Positions 1 to 12,245 of a stretch of DNA of 64,000 nucleotides are shown here, piece after piece (position 1 is the first letter of the stretch; the number at the start of each line of letters is the position of its first letter). Made by a program: the position numbers and the translations under genes. This DNA is from Ridgeia piscesae (Eukaryota; Annelida; Polychaeta; Sabellida; Siboglinidae). The stretch lies in NCBI GenBank assembly GCA_025642075.2, contig JAODUO010001703.1, positions 7,501 to 71,500 of the forward strand. Reading direction: 5' to 3'. Under the pieces are notes generated by a model. It ran no database searches. It was not told where the DNA came from and saw nothing but the letters and a program-made list of their open reading frames with translations.

Positions 1-245
1 AACGAAAACAGTTGAGCGCAACACTTCGAGCTAGCAAGACGTTCAGAAGCTCAAACAGTGAAGCCAACGCGAAAAGGGCTTCGGATGTATTGTTTGTCGA
101 GCCTGAACATTTGCGCTACAACAACAGAGGCGGTCGAACGTTAGCGGCAACGCGCGCAAGTCTGAAGACACAACTACGCTCTGAGCGATTGAACACCATT
201 TCATCGCCGTCTTCACTACACCAAGTTGTCGCTGCCAACGTCGCC

Positions 246-1305
246 GCCATGCCATGGTTACCATCGCTCTCGGGTAAAAAGGTAAGCATTTTTGTTGATA
301 AAACATTGCGAATTCAAACCTAAGTTATTCTGCTTGCGAAATTTAGTATGCGTTTGCCTTAAAAAATTTGGTTACTCAGATGTTATTGCGTTTTCAGGTG
401 GGCGCCGTCGTGAATGCCGTTGCTCTTCGCTACCGCCACCGCCAGTCCAGAATGCCACGTGTCGTCACGATCACAGACGGGACAAATCTTTCGACGGCAA
501 CACTGCGTAGTCACATCCGCCGGCGCCGCCATGATCGCCGTTCAACTCGCATCGAAAAGCGGCATCGGCAAAAATGCGTCGCTGTTCTCCACCTTCGCTA
601 CCGCCGCCGCAAACCCAAAATAACGCGTGTCGTCACGATCACAGACGAGCCAAATCTTTCCGCGGCAACATCGCGAATTTACACATCCGCCGACGCCGCC
701 ATGATCTCCGAATTCATTCAACTCGCATCAACAAGTCGAATTCGGCGCCATGACAGCTTCTTTCGAGTACCCGAGCATCCGATGTTACCGCAGCAGCAGC
801 CGGTATCAAGTAACTCCGCATCGTATGTCCTGTCCGTGTCTAGTCTCTTTCTCTGTGGGCCACTACGACGTATTAGTGTCAACGCCCGATTCTATGTTCA
901 GTGTTGTTTAGTTTTGTGACGAGGGGGTTGTTACGGGGGACCGTTGCAATTCCCGGATGAGATCCAGGGCCAATCGTGTGTCCTGAAAAAGTTCGCACTG
1001 TTGATTGGATTCCCCTGTTTGTGTATCCAGACTTGGTTCTTGTGGTGGTTTGTGGACGGGACAAATGTTGCTTTTCTGTTCGATTTACATGTCTGTTATG
1101 TGTATGTACTGTGTTATGTTCGATTTGCGGAGAAAGTCACCGAAGTCACCAAAACGTCCGAAACGAGGTTCAAGTGTCACTTCGTAAAAGAACATTTGTG
1201 ACATGATTATGGACGATTTAAATATGATAAACATCGAACATTACCATGGTGCCTAGAACTGCTTATTACTGTATCGGTTCGTTCCATTCAATAAACGGTG
1301 ACAAA
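246..1305 (+). pseudogene. CpG-rich, one-intron transcript-like unit, copy A
   Basis: ATGCCATGG near 248 opens a short frame ending GKK with donor GTAAGC (about 283). An acceptor TTTTCAG before 400 leads into a CpG-rich Arg-rich reading frame to 919, and AATAAA occurs near 1291. A 168-bp segment with CGTGTCGTCACGATCACAG is tandemly doubled inside (458 and 626). Relative to copy B about 32 nt are deleted near 730, which shifts the frame. I recognise no protein family. It could be a decayed gene or a non-coding transcript; the splice and poly(A) signals are the only direct support. Confidence 0.4.
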
Positions 1306-1892
1306 CTATAATAATGTCTTTGTTGTATTTATAGTTAAGTTTATCTCGGTATGCTCTTAATCGGAAATTCCAGTCTTAGTTTTGCATTTACATTGCAACA
1401 TATGTTGGGGGAAAAGCGCCAGTTCCAAATAGTTCGAAAAGCTACCCACAATATTTAGGCCTGTAACTGTAACACAAATAATGCGACCCCTGCCGCAGTG
1501 TCTTGAACCACCCCAGATTTTAAAGTCCAAATGTATGATGTCATCGTGATTGTTCACGAAACCACGTGACTGGTAGACGTAAAGTATGACGCCACACGCC
1601 AAGAATCCGGGAACCTTGTAGACGAAACGTTTGGAGATAGCAGCTAATGTATTAGCTCTGATATCATTCATATTATTAATGTTCACGCAGGCGCGCAAGT
1701 TCACTCTACGACCTTTTGACACGAGGTTTACCACTCCTTGTTGTATTCATGGGGACCCAACGACGGGGGGGGGGTGGTTGAGTGGCATGTGTCCTTCAGA
1801 ATTTGCCCATGCTGTGGCTGCCTTAGTGTGGTTGGGGCTGATAAAAAAATCGTAGCCAGTTACGTATACAAATGCATGCAGAGACACACACT

Positions 1893-2060
1893 CGCACGCA
1901 CGCACGCACACACACACACACACGCACACACACACACAGGCACGTATGCACGCACGCGCATGCGCCCACATATACACCCATACATACACACACATACATA
2001 CACGAGCATACACATAAACTCGCATACACCATAGCATGTACAGGCTACACGTGTGCGCAG
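1893..2060. repeat. CA-rich microsatellite, copy A
   Basis: Mixed CA, CACG and CATA tracts, matched at 8510-8690 in copy B. Confidence 0.85.
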
Positions 2061-2203
2061 GCACACCTACAGACATAGACACAAACACACGTCCAAAAGG
2101 TTGGAGAATACAATGTTCAGCGAGTTAGGTCTCTTCCTGTTTGAAACATAACAGAACAATGAAAACAGTATTTTGAAGTTCGCATTTTAATAATATCCAA
2201 TGG

Positions 2204-2246
<43 letters not shown>

Positions 2247-2295
2247 TGTGGCGGGTTTGCGTTGCGTGGTGTGCGTGTCCCCTTGTGTGGCGTGC

Positions 2296-2774
2296 GTGGC
2301 GTGGGTGCGTGGTGGGTGGCGTGGCGTGGCGTGGCGTGGCGTGGCGTGGCGTGGCGTGGCGTGGCGTGGCGTGGCGTGGCGTGGCGTGGCGTGGCGTGGC
2401 GTGGCGTGGCGTGGCGTGGCGGGGCGTGGCGTGGCGTGGCGTGGCGTGGCGTGGCGTGGCGTGGCGTGGCGTGGCGTGGCGTGGCGTGGCGTGGCGTGGC
2501 GTGGCGTGGCGTGGCGTGCGTGGCGTGCGTGGCGTGGCGTGGCGTGGCGTGGCGTGGCGTGGCGTGGCGTGGCGTGGCGTGGCGTGGCGTGGCGTGGCGT
2601 GGCGTGGCGTGGCGTGGCGTGGCGTGGCGTGTGGCGTGGCGTGGCGTGGCGTGGCGTGGCGTGGCGTGGCGTGGCGTGGCGTGGCGTGGCGTGGCGTGGC
2701 GTGGCGTGGCGTGGCGTGGCGTGGCGTGGCGTGGCGTGGCGTGGCGTGGCGTGGCGTGGCGTGGCGTGGCGTGG
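2296..2774. repeat. GTGGC pentanucleotide array (about 95 copies)
   Basis: Nearly pure GTGGC units with a few one-base slips (near 2417, 2517 and 2630). It sits where copy B has only a GT dinucleotide tract (8836-8880). Period 5 leaves all six frames open, so the long ORFs here are artefacts. Confidence 0.95.
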
Positions 2775-4361
2775 TGTGTTTGTATGTGTGCATGCGCGCG
2801 GATGCGTTCGTATGTGCATGTGTGATGCCTGTGTAATGTGCAAACTGAAGTGATGCATGGTGTTCATGTTCTTGGAGAGTTACACGAACATTAAGCACAA
2901 TTGTGGCAAAACATCGACGACAGAATTATAGTAATATTTTGCGAAAACAACACGATTCATTAGATGGTACGTGAACTAGTAACGAACGCGATCACTCGAT
3001 GTCGCCACATGAACACGTGAGCCAATCAGACGCGCTGTCTCGTTGCATGTCTGGCCACTCACCAGTCAGATGCACTCTTTCTTCACATCTCTGGCTACTC
3101 GCCCACTACAATCCACTGTGGTAATTTTTATTTCGTTTCCATCACAGTATTTATTTTATGGTTGACATAATCGCCAAGCTGCAACTGAAAGGTGTCTGCA
3201 ATTTTAGATACAAGTAATTTAGTGAACAATGATTATAAAATTGGGTCGAGAAAGATCGCCACGACATGCAAAATTTAGTGCACTGCAGGAAGCAATCTAA
3301 AAATAAATATGTCACATACTATGATTATGAGTTCGCCTGTCATTCCCATAAATTCATAGACATTGCCTTGCAAGCATAACACTAACTTAGTCAAGACTTT
3401 TGATGCATTATTCAATCTGATATATACTTCCCGGGATTCCTTCCTTCTTTGCTTTTCAAAAGGTTCTCGACTTATATCATCAAAGCGATACATAACACAA
3501 ACAGCCGGTCCGCGGGAAACCCGCGATAACATTGGCTGATCATGACGTAATATATACTGGATTGAACTATCCGCATATTTTCCACTGGCACCACCCTTTC
3601 CCGATTAAGACCGTACGAATGGGAATGTAAATTTCTGACGCAGAGCGTAGTAAAATCGGCCTGATTTGGTCATCTACTATGTACAACATCCAACTTATGC
3701 GTGCGTAAATTGTAAACTGTGCCCCGATTGGCAGTTCCTGGCTAAATCAAAACGTGGACTGTTACTTTTAAAAGGACGACGGCCGCGAATGCGATCTACG
3801 GCACGTCAGGAATCGACACAAAAGCTTAATTTGTTGACCAGTATTGCCCACACCCCATATTTAGGCCTAAACAAACGAAAATTCGGATTTGGACGAATTG
3901 ACATAAATGGCCAAATCTGGTTTTCGAACCGCGGTTCAGCGGAAGAATCTAATGCTTGTATATGCATGTCCCGAGTGGGGCGAGACACCAAATTTGTGGT
4001 GCAGATGTGTAACAAATAAATTTCTACCAGCACCCCGCTCACTGCCGTCTTCCGATGTTTGGTCTGAGTGAGACGAGAGGACGCGACGGCACGCGCGAAG
4101 CTGCAGCGCGAATCAACGGGGAAGGCAGAGTGGTGCTCACGCTCCGGCAGTTTGATCTTGCTCCAAATGGATTTAGTGCCCGCGGTACTGTTACTTCAAA
4201 CTGTTCTGCGAGTAAACATTCATCTTGGTGCTGCAGCAAGTTCAGTTGTAATTTGCATATTTTAAAAGTCATTAATTATGTGTAAAAAAACAATAAGTAA
4301 TTTATATTTCAATTGTAAATACAAGCCATATAGCATACTAGACATAGTTTACAAAAGCTAT

Positions 4362-4387
4362 GTTTAAAGCACATCAGTGCTTTAAAC
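4362..4387. other. Perfect 11-bp stem hairpin, copy A
   Basis: The same stem, loop and neighbouring CATAGTTT hairpin as at 10930-10955. The stem is unchanged although the surrounding DNA of the two copies has diverged. Confidence 0.6.
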
Positions 4388-4488
4388 AGTTTTTTCTTCT
4401 AAAATGAACTAGTCTATAGCACTCATGCTTTCACCCACTTCATTTCCAAAATAACTGTCTTTGCCCTTGTCCCTCTCCTCTACCTTGC

Positions 4489-4900
<412 letters not shown>

Positions 4901-4910
4901 TAGCTTATTC

Positions 4911-5717
4911 TCACTCAATATATGTGTCTGGAAAAAGCCAACACGTTTTTCTATGCTGCGTTCGGGTACCAATGATGAGAAATTCGGTCTTATCTGCATT
5001 AAGATTTAATTTACTGTTTTTCATCCAAAGGGAGACATCATGGAGACAATCATAGAACAGATTTAAGGAGCGACAAGTATCAGATGTGGCTAAAGAAATG
5101 TAGATGTGTAGTGTCATCTGCATAAAGGTTATGATCTAAGTTGTGACTTTTAATAACATAGATTAGTGGCGTTGAATAGAGAGTGAAAAGCAATGGTCCC
5201 AAAACAAAACCCTGGAGGACACCCCATGAGGTGGGAAGTATATCTGAGAAACAGTTTCCTGTCTTAATGGCTTGCCATCTATAAGTCGGTTATGACGAAA
5301 ACAAGCGCAATGCTGGGCCAGATATGCCGTACCAAGATGACAAACGTCTAATGAGAATGTTGTAGTCGATGGTGTCAATGCGGCAGATAGATCAAGCGGG
5401 CACTTTACCATTATCAATGCAGATGTCATTGTCTACTTTTTAAATTGTTTGTATGCAGACTGCGACACTTCGGATAAGTCATGTATGCATATGCGAGGCC
5501 TGAGACGGTTATGGTTAGCTACAACATTTTCAAATACGTTTGAAATAAAGATAAGGTTGGAAACGGGTCTGAAGCTATTTAAGTCATCTTTAGACGTATA
5601 TGGAGTATGTAGACAACGCACTAATCCGACACATGCCAGTGTGACCATATGGCGTATGAAGGATGTGTGACAGACGGAAAACGCTAAAAGGAACGGTAGT
5701 CGGCGGGCAGTGTTCAA
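4911..5717 (-). mobile_element. Decayed non-LTR retrotransposon reverse transcriptase (CR1/Jockey-like)
   Basis: Minus-strand peptides in three frames give ordered RT motifs. DDLNSFRPVSNLIFISNVFE and LSEVSQSAYKQF lie in 5433-5717. DLSAAL..STTTF...GVSSRVLFWDHCFSLS lies in 5163-5429 (degenerate LSAAFDTIDH and GVPQGSVLGPLLFS). LHIYISLATSDTC...WMKNSKLNLNADKTEFLIIGT lies in 4911-5123 (after the catalytic ADD motif). Frameshifts separate the blocks and no endonuclease domain is visible, so it is a dead 5'-truncated fragment. Confidence 0.82.
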
Positions 5718-5719
5718 AT

Positions 5720-6621
5720 TCGTTATAGAAATTAGTGTTATACCAGAGCCAAATTAGTTCCTCACAAATACGGTACCGAATATGACAATTCTCTACTTTT
5801 TACAACACTGAATAACTTCTCAGGGCTGTAACGGAACTAAAAAATAAAACAGTCGTCACCCCTGTGCACACATATTATTGTCAGTATCACACTGTTGTTC
5901 CGAGACATGCACGGAGGGGAGAGGGGGAATATAGAGGAAGACAGAGAATGACAGGCAGATGGACGTAGAGTCAGGGGCGCGAGGACAACGTGCATAGTTG
6001 CCGTAATTCGTAAACAAAAAGAAAAAGCAGAAAACAGTTATGCAATTCTCAGTAGTTATCTGCGTTGAAATGTAATGTTTTACGAGGAATCAAGACCGAA
6101 TAATTGTGATATAAAATGACCCGCGTTTTTTCGGCATGGAGAGGAAGTCGGTTTTCCCGCGATGCATTATAGGCTTATGTCAAATCAAACACGTCACCGC
6201 GAGTACAAACGTAATCTCACGCGAGCGCGTTCTGACTTTCACGGACCAGTCCATTGATCACGACGGGGTAATTGTTAATGCAAACACCATCACACTGGTT
6301 TAATCAACCACCAGCGAAAAACCTTCCAAACGCTAGGCTTGCCCTATTTCAAGAAAAGTAAAGTTTAATAGAAACGACCAGTTTCTTCTTGAAAAACGTC
6401 GCTTTATTTGTGTCATAATCAAAAAACCTACCCTGGAAAAAATGTTTGGGTTAGATCAATCGGTTTTGAAACGAATGTTCTCATTGGTCTGTTGGACAGT
6501 CTTTCTAGAAAGATCTGCCTGATGTTACGATAATTCCTTCTGATTGGCCAGTTAAACAGGGGTTCCATATTAGCCAATCAAAGCCTTCGACTGAGTAACG
6601 TTAAACGTAAATTTGATCGTT
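5720..6621. other. Spacer between retrotransposon fragment and copy B
   Basis: No coding frame, repeat or known element is recognised here. Confidence 0.5.
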
Positions 6622-6855
6622 AACGAAAACAGTTGAGCGCAACACTTCGAGCTAGCCAGACGTTCAAAAGCTCAAACAGTGAAGTCAACGCGAAAAGGAC
6701 TTCGGAGAGTTTGAACATTCGCGCTACAACAATAGAAACGGTCGAACGTTAGCGGCAACGCGCGCAAGTCTGAAGACACAACTACGCTCTGAGCGATTGA
6801 ACATTTCATCGCCGTCTTCACTGCATCAAGTTGTCGCTGCCAACGTCGCCGCCAT

Positions 6856-7945
6856 GCCATGGTTACCACCGCTCTCGGGTAAAAAGGTAAGCATTTTTGT
6901 TGATAAAACATTGCGAATTCAAACCTAAGTTATTCTGCTTGCGAAATTTAGTATGCGTTTGCTTTAAAACATTTTGGTTACTCAGATGTTATTGCGTTTT
7001 CAGGTGGGCGCCGTCGTGAATGCCGTTGCTCTTCGCTACCGCCACCGCCAGTCCAGAATGCCACGTGTCGTCACGATCACAGACGAGACAAATCTTTCGA
7101 CGGCTACACTGCGTACTCACATCCGCCGGCGCCGCCACGATCGCCGTTCAACTCGCATCGAAAAGCGGCATCGGCAAAAATGCGTCGCTGTTCTCCACCT
7201 TCGCTACCGCCGCCGCAAACCCAAAATACCGCGTGTCGTCACGATCACAGACGAGCCAAATCATTCTGCGGCAACATCGCGCATTCACACATCCGCCGAC
7301 GCCGCCATGATCTCCAAATTCATTCAACTCGCATCTAAACGCGGCATTGCCAAAGCTCTACAATGGCAACAAGTCGAATTCGGCGCCATGACAGCTTCTT
7401 TCGAGTACCCGAGCATCCGATGTTACCGCAGCAGCAGCCGGTATCAAGTAACTCCGCATCGTATGTCCTGTCCGTGTCTTGTCTCTTTCTCTGTGGGCCA
7501 CTACGACGTATTAGTGTCAACGCCCGATTCTATGTTCTGTGTTGTTTAGTTTTGTGACGAGGGGGTTGTTACGGGGGACCGTTGCAATTCCCGGATGAGA
7601 TCCAGGGCCAATCGTGTGTCCTGAAAAAGTTCGCACTGTTGATTGGATTCCCCTGTTTGTGTATCCAGACTTGGTGCTTGTGGTGGTTTGTGGACGGGAC
7701 AAATGTTGCTTGTCTGTTCGATTTACATGTCTGTTATGTGTATGTAACTGTGTTATGTTCGATTTGCGGAGAAAGTCACCGAAGTCACCACAACGTCCGA
7801 AACGAGATTCACGTGTTACTTCGCAAAAGAACACTTGTGACATGATTATGGACGATTTAAATATGATAAACATCGAACATTACCATGCCTAGAAATGCTT
7901 ATTACTATTCTTTATAGGCCTGCGGTTCGTTCCATTCAATAAACG
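6856..7945 (+). pseudogene. CpG-rich, one-intron transcript-like unit, copy B
   Basis: The same layout as 246-1305: MPWLPPLSGKK frame, donor GTAAGC, acceptor TTTTCAG ahead of 7003, doubled 168-bp segment, open frame to 7549, and AATAAA near 7938. Copy B keeps the segment ISKFIQLASKRGIAKALQWQ that copy A has lost. In the first half of the doubled segment the equivalent peptide (IAVQLASKSGIGK) lies in a different frame, so the present ORF is unlikely to be the ancestral one. No family was recognised. Confidence 0.4.
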
Positions 7946-8833
7946 GTGACAAACTATAATAACGCCTATGTTATATTTATAGTTAAGTTTATCTCGGTAT
8001 GCTCTTAATCGGAAATCCCACACTTAGTTTTGTATTTACATTGCAACATATGTTGGGTGAATAGCGCCAGTTCCAACTAGTTCGAAAAGCTACCCACAAT
8101 ATTTAGGCCTGTAACTGTTGGTGATGTCTTCCCAAATAATGCGCCCCCTGCCGCCGTGTCTTGAACCACCCCCGAGTTTAAAGTCCAAATGTATGATGTC
8201 ATCGTGATTGTTTAGGAAACCACGTGACTGGTAGACGTAAAGTATGACGCCACACGCCAAGAATCCGGGAACCTTGTAGATGAAACGTTTGGAGATAGGA
8301 GCTAATGTATTAGCTCTGATATCATTCATATTATTAATGTTCACGCAGGCGCGCAAGTTCACTCTACAACCTTTTGACACGAGGTTTACCACTCCTTGTT
8401 GTAATCATGGGGGACCCGACGACGGGAGAATTTGCCCATGCTGTGGCTGCCTTGGCGTGGTTGGGGCTGATAAAAAAATCATAGCCAGTTACGTATACAA
8501 ATGCATGCAGTGACACACACTCGCACGCAGGCACGCACGCACGCACACACACACACACGCACACACACGCACAGGCACGTATGCACGCACGCGCATGCGC
8601 CCACATATACACCATACATACACACACATACATACACGAGCATACACATAAACTCGCATACACCATAGCATGTACAGGCTACACGTGTGCGCAGGCACAC
8701 CTACAGACATAGACACAAACACACGTCCAAAAGGTTGGAGAATACAATGTTCAGCGAGTTAGGTCTCTTCCTGTTTGAAACATAACAGAACAATGAAAAC
8801 AGTATTTTGAAGTTCGCATTTTAATAATATCCA

Positions 8834-8835
<2 letters not shown>

Positions 8836-8881
<46 letters not shown>

Positions 8882-8990
8882 TGCGCGCGCGCGCGTGTGC
8901 GTGTGTGGGTGTGTGTGTGTGTGCGTGTGTGTAAATATACAGGTTGTGTGTGTGTGTGTGCGTATGTGCGTGTGGGCGTGAGCGTGTGTG
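8836..8990. repeat. GT/GC-rich microsatellite, copy B
   Basis: A pure GT tract to about 8880, then alternating GC and interrupted GT. It is the positional equivalent of the GTGGC array in copy A. Alternating purine-pyrimidine could adopt Z-DNA. Confidence 0.85.
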
Positions 8991-10929
8991 AGCGGGTGCA
9001 TGCGTTCGTATATGTGCATGTGTGATGCCTGTGTAATGTGCAAGCTTAAGTGATGCATGATGTCAATAAAATCCACCCAATCGTATACCTAGATGGGGGT
9101 CAACTAAATGTTATATTCGTTGTGTGGCAGGCGTTGGGGATGGTCGACCTTGTCAGTGTGATATTGATCATCTACTTTGTACACTGGTACCTTATTTCTA
9201 CTCTCTTTGGTATACCGAGCACGAAAGCCTTACAAATTAGCACAGGAAAAGGTAGACATAAAACAGAACATATTGCTTTGTTCCGCAGGTACCAAACGAA
9301 GTAAGGTATGTCAAACCACACCAAGGTAAATTTAGGGCGCCGTGGCGACAACAATTCTTCCGATATATGCAGGCATATGAGAGGAGACAAGTCACCCCCG
9401 ATGAATATTTGCACGCGACGCGGCTAACCGGGGAAAGGGATCATACATAAAAATAAAGACACAATTTTCAGACTACATTCTTGTAATTCAACTTCAACTT
9501 TGTTATAATATCTCAAACACATAACGTTTATGTGTAGATCTATTGACACACCACACCACAAATAAAAACTGAGTTACTCTGCAGACAGTTGGACTGTATT
9601 GTGTATACCATTTTCAAAACACACACAAAATCATGCTACATGCTACACCCACAAATGTCCCCAGAACCTTCGGAAGAATCACCCACTATTACACTGAAGA
9701 TAAGGTGTTATTTTTTTTTAATGTTGCCACTTGATCCATTGTATGCCCCTGCCTTAACTTAGTCAAGACTTTTGATTCATTATTCAATCTAATCTATACT
9801 TCCCGGGATTCCTTCCTTCTTTGCTTTTCAAAAGGTTCTCGACTGTTATGCTTGCAAGGCAATGCCTATGAATTTATGGGAATGACAGGCGAACTCATAA
9901 TCATAGTATGTGACATATTTATTTTTAGATTGCTTCCTGCAGTGCACTACATTTTGCATGTCGTGGCGATCTTTCTCGACCCTATTTTATACCCATTGTT
10001 CACTAAATTGCAGACACCTTTCAGTTGCAGCTTGGCGATTATGTCAACCATAAAATAAATACTGTGATGGAAACGAAATAAAAATTACCACTGTGGATTG
10101 TAGTGGGCGAGTAGCCAGAGATGCGAAGAAAGAGTGCATCTGACTGGTGAATGGCCAGACATGCAACGAGACAGCGCGTCTGATTGGCTAATGTGTTCGA
10201 GTGGCGACATTGAGTGATCGCGTTCGTTACTAGTTCACGTGCCATCTAATGAAACTATTACTATAATTATTTCGTCGATGTTTTGCCACTAGTGTGCTTG
10301 GTGTTCGTGAAACTCTCCAAGAACATGACCATTCAGTGAAATTCAAAGAACAGGGTACTCAAACGAAACATTTACATTCTAGAACATTTCAGAGCCCTGT
10401 GGCGACTTGGCCCCGGGAATCTCCGGATTTGCCTACCGCCCACTTTACTCGCCGGCAACTTGCTGAAAGTCCACTTCAAAACAGCTCCCAAAGTCAGTCT
10501 AACTGCCTGAATTAGTATAATAACTTTATCTATATGGCTGCTGTCGACCATTTTTTCGATATATTAACGCGGATACTTAAAATAAGTCGACTTATATCAT
10601 CAAAGCGATACATAACAAAAATAGCGGTCCGCGGGAAACCCGCGATAACATTAGCTAATCATGGCGTAATATATATTGGATTGATCTATCCGCATATTTT
10701 CCACTGGCACTGTTACTTTTAAAAGGACGACGGTCGCGAATGCGATCTACGGCACGTCAGGAATCGACACAAAGGCTTAATTTATTGACCAGTATTGCCC
10801 CCGCCCCATATTTAAACAAACGAAAATTCGGATTTGGACGAATCACAGAAATGGCCAAAACTGGTTTGCGAACCGCGATTCAGCGGAAGAATCTAATGCT
10901 TGTATATGCACATAGTTTACAAAAACTAT

Positions 10930-10955
10930 GTTTAAAGCACATCAGTGCTTTAAAC
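10930..10955. other. Perfect 11-bp stem hairpin, duplicated
   Basis: GTTTAAAGCAC, loop ATCA, GTGCTTTAAAC. A second, imperfect hairpin (CATAGTTT ... AAACTATG) lies just upstream. The pair is also present in copy A (stem 4362-4387). Confidence 0.6.
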
Positions 10956-10980
10956 AGTTTTTTCTTCTAAAATGAACTAG

Positions 10981-11394
10981 TCACTTATGCAGAATTCGGA
11001 CCCACCTCAAATGTTGCCATTATAACTGTATCTTTGCCAACACTTGATACTTTATTTTTTTAATTAAATCAATTAAATTCATCTTGCGCATATTTATATT
11101 TTATAAACAGCGCGTCTTAGCATATTTTTGAGGTCGAAAAGACAGCGCGATTTGTGCTAGTCGCAAACGCTGCGGTGCATGTTACTGCGCCGTGCACATG
11201 GAATGAGCGATAAACGGTTGCCGACCGCGCTGTTTTTTTCACCTCAAAAGTCTGCTAAGACGCGCTGTTGATAAAACATAAACATGCGCAAGATGATGTT
11301 GAATGATTGAATTAACAAAATAAAGTATCAAATGTTGGCAAAGATACAGTTATGATGGCAAAACTGAGGTGGGTCCGAATTCTGCATAAGTACC
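10981..11394. mobile_element. Foldback MITE, 414 bp, near-palindromic
   Basis: The two halves are inverted repeats over almost their whole length (CTTATGCAGAATTCGGACCC at the left end, its complement at 11372-11391; GCGCGTCTTAGCA on one side, TGCTAAGACGCGC on the other). Flanks TGAACTAG (10973-10980) and TGAACTAT (11395-11402) fit an 8-bp target duplication with one mismatch, as in hAT-type insertions. A related copy lies at 49701-50090. It has no coding capacity. Confidence 0.82.
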
Positions 11395-11402
11395 TGAACT
11401 AT

Positions 11403-12209
11403 TACTATGTATCGCGACACAACAATTGGAATACGTATTTATTTTCGCTCAGTGTGTATATACTAAAATTTAATTAATAATAACATGTAAATTGTAATTT
11501 ATGAAGTAAAAACGAGCTCATAACAGTACAAAGGAATATTTTGCTGCCACCAAGCGACGATGACAGCCTGAAATCTCCGTAACTAGCTTTGATTAATCAG
11601 GCTCCGTCAGGTAGCACCACCGTTTGTCGCTCTCGCAACCACCTTGCTTAAATTGTGTTAATTTCTTACGTCGTCCACGATAGATTGTTGCCATAATAAG
11701 TGTATCATTGTCCACTCGTATCATTGTCCACTCATCCATCTCTGTAAAATTAACTTCATGCAGAAAAGCTAGTTTTCTAGAAATTGGATAACGATTAAAG
11801 ACCAAATTGAACAGTGGCGGGACCAGACCGGTAACAAAACTGTCTGTGCCGTGGTCCTCTCATCGATCATAACAAGTTTGCGCAGCAATATATAACATCT
11901 GTTGCAATAAGTTATCACTTCATGCATAATGTAAAGAACAGACAACAACATAAATGTGTGTATATTAACTGATTTGTTAATAGTATAGCTCATGCATCCG
12001 AAAAAAAAATTACGTGCGCCGAAATAACGCAATTGGTTCTCTGCAGCGCAATCTGCCTCGTTCCCAAAACGGAACTCCGGCGGAGCCCAACTCTCTGGCG
12101 GCAGTTCAAGGAACTGTGAAACTGAGTCACGCAAAGTCGCAGCTAGTTATGTGTCTGCTGTCATTATTGTTTTCTCACGCGTAATCGAAACACATACTAT
12201 AACTCCAGG
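11403..12209. other. Upstream region of LST2
   Basis: A minus-strand frame at 11769-12134 has no recognisable domain and is probably chance. TGAGTCA (an AP-1-type core) occurs near 12123, 87 bp before the LST2 ATG. The promoter and 5' UTR of LST2 presumably lie here, but no TATA box or start site stands out. Confidence 0.35.
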
Positions 12210-12245
12210 ATGTATTCTGTACGAAAATGGATGTTTCGACCGAAG
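12210..12245 (+). CDS. ZFYVE28: LST2 coding exon 1 (36 nt, [12 protein letters not shown])
   Basis: ATG at 12210 opens [12 protein letters not shown] and is followed at once by a strong donor, GTAAGT, at 12246. Known LST2 proteins begin with a short basic-aromatic peptide of the same pattern (R-K-W-hydrophobic-aromatic-K/R-P-K) just before the first conserved helix. Exon 2 at 34000 starts in phase 0 with [17 protein letters not shown], so the join restores the family N-terminus. It also places the conserved lysine at residue 87. The exon is too short for any ORF caller. Transcription start and 5' UTR limits cannot be fixed from sequence alone. Confidence 0.87.

Larger units (their letters stand above)
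1..4412. repeat. Segmental duplication, copy A
   Basis: This stretch is largely repeated at 6622-10980. Bases 1-2160 align almost base for base with 6622-8830. Bases 2865-3380 match 9850-10330 in inverted orientation. Bases 3470-3570, 3745-3960 and 4343-4412 match 10590-10980 with two gaps. Copy A may continue left of the window. The copies differ by point changes, indels and different simple repeats (GTGGC array in A, GT array in B), so the duplication is not recent. Confidence 0.88.
6622..10980. repeat. Segmental duplication, copy B (with internal inversion)
   Basis: This is the counterpart of 1-4412. The segment 9850-10330 is flipped relative to copy A. It is preceded by about 690 bp (9060-9750) with no match in copy A. 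Two segments of copy A (about 165 and 370 bp) are missing near 10,709 and 10,915. Copy B ends at TGAACTAG (10973-10980), where a foldback MITE is inserted; the matching site in copy A (4405-4412) is empty. Confidence 0.86.

Noticed and set aside
2125..2898. Ala/Thr/Pro/Arg/His-rich ORFs
   Set aside because: GTGGC repeat; all six frames are open.
11769..12134. 121-residue minus-strand ORF just upstream of LST2
   Set aside because: No recognisable domain and no conserved motif; likely chance. Kept only as a note on the promoter region.
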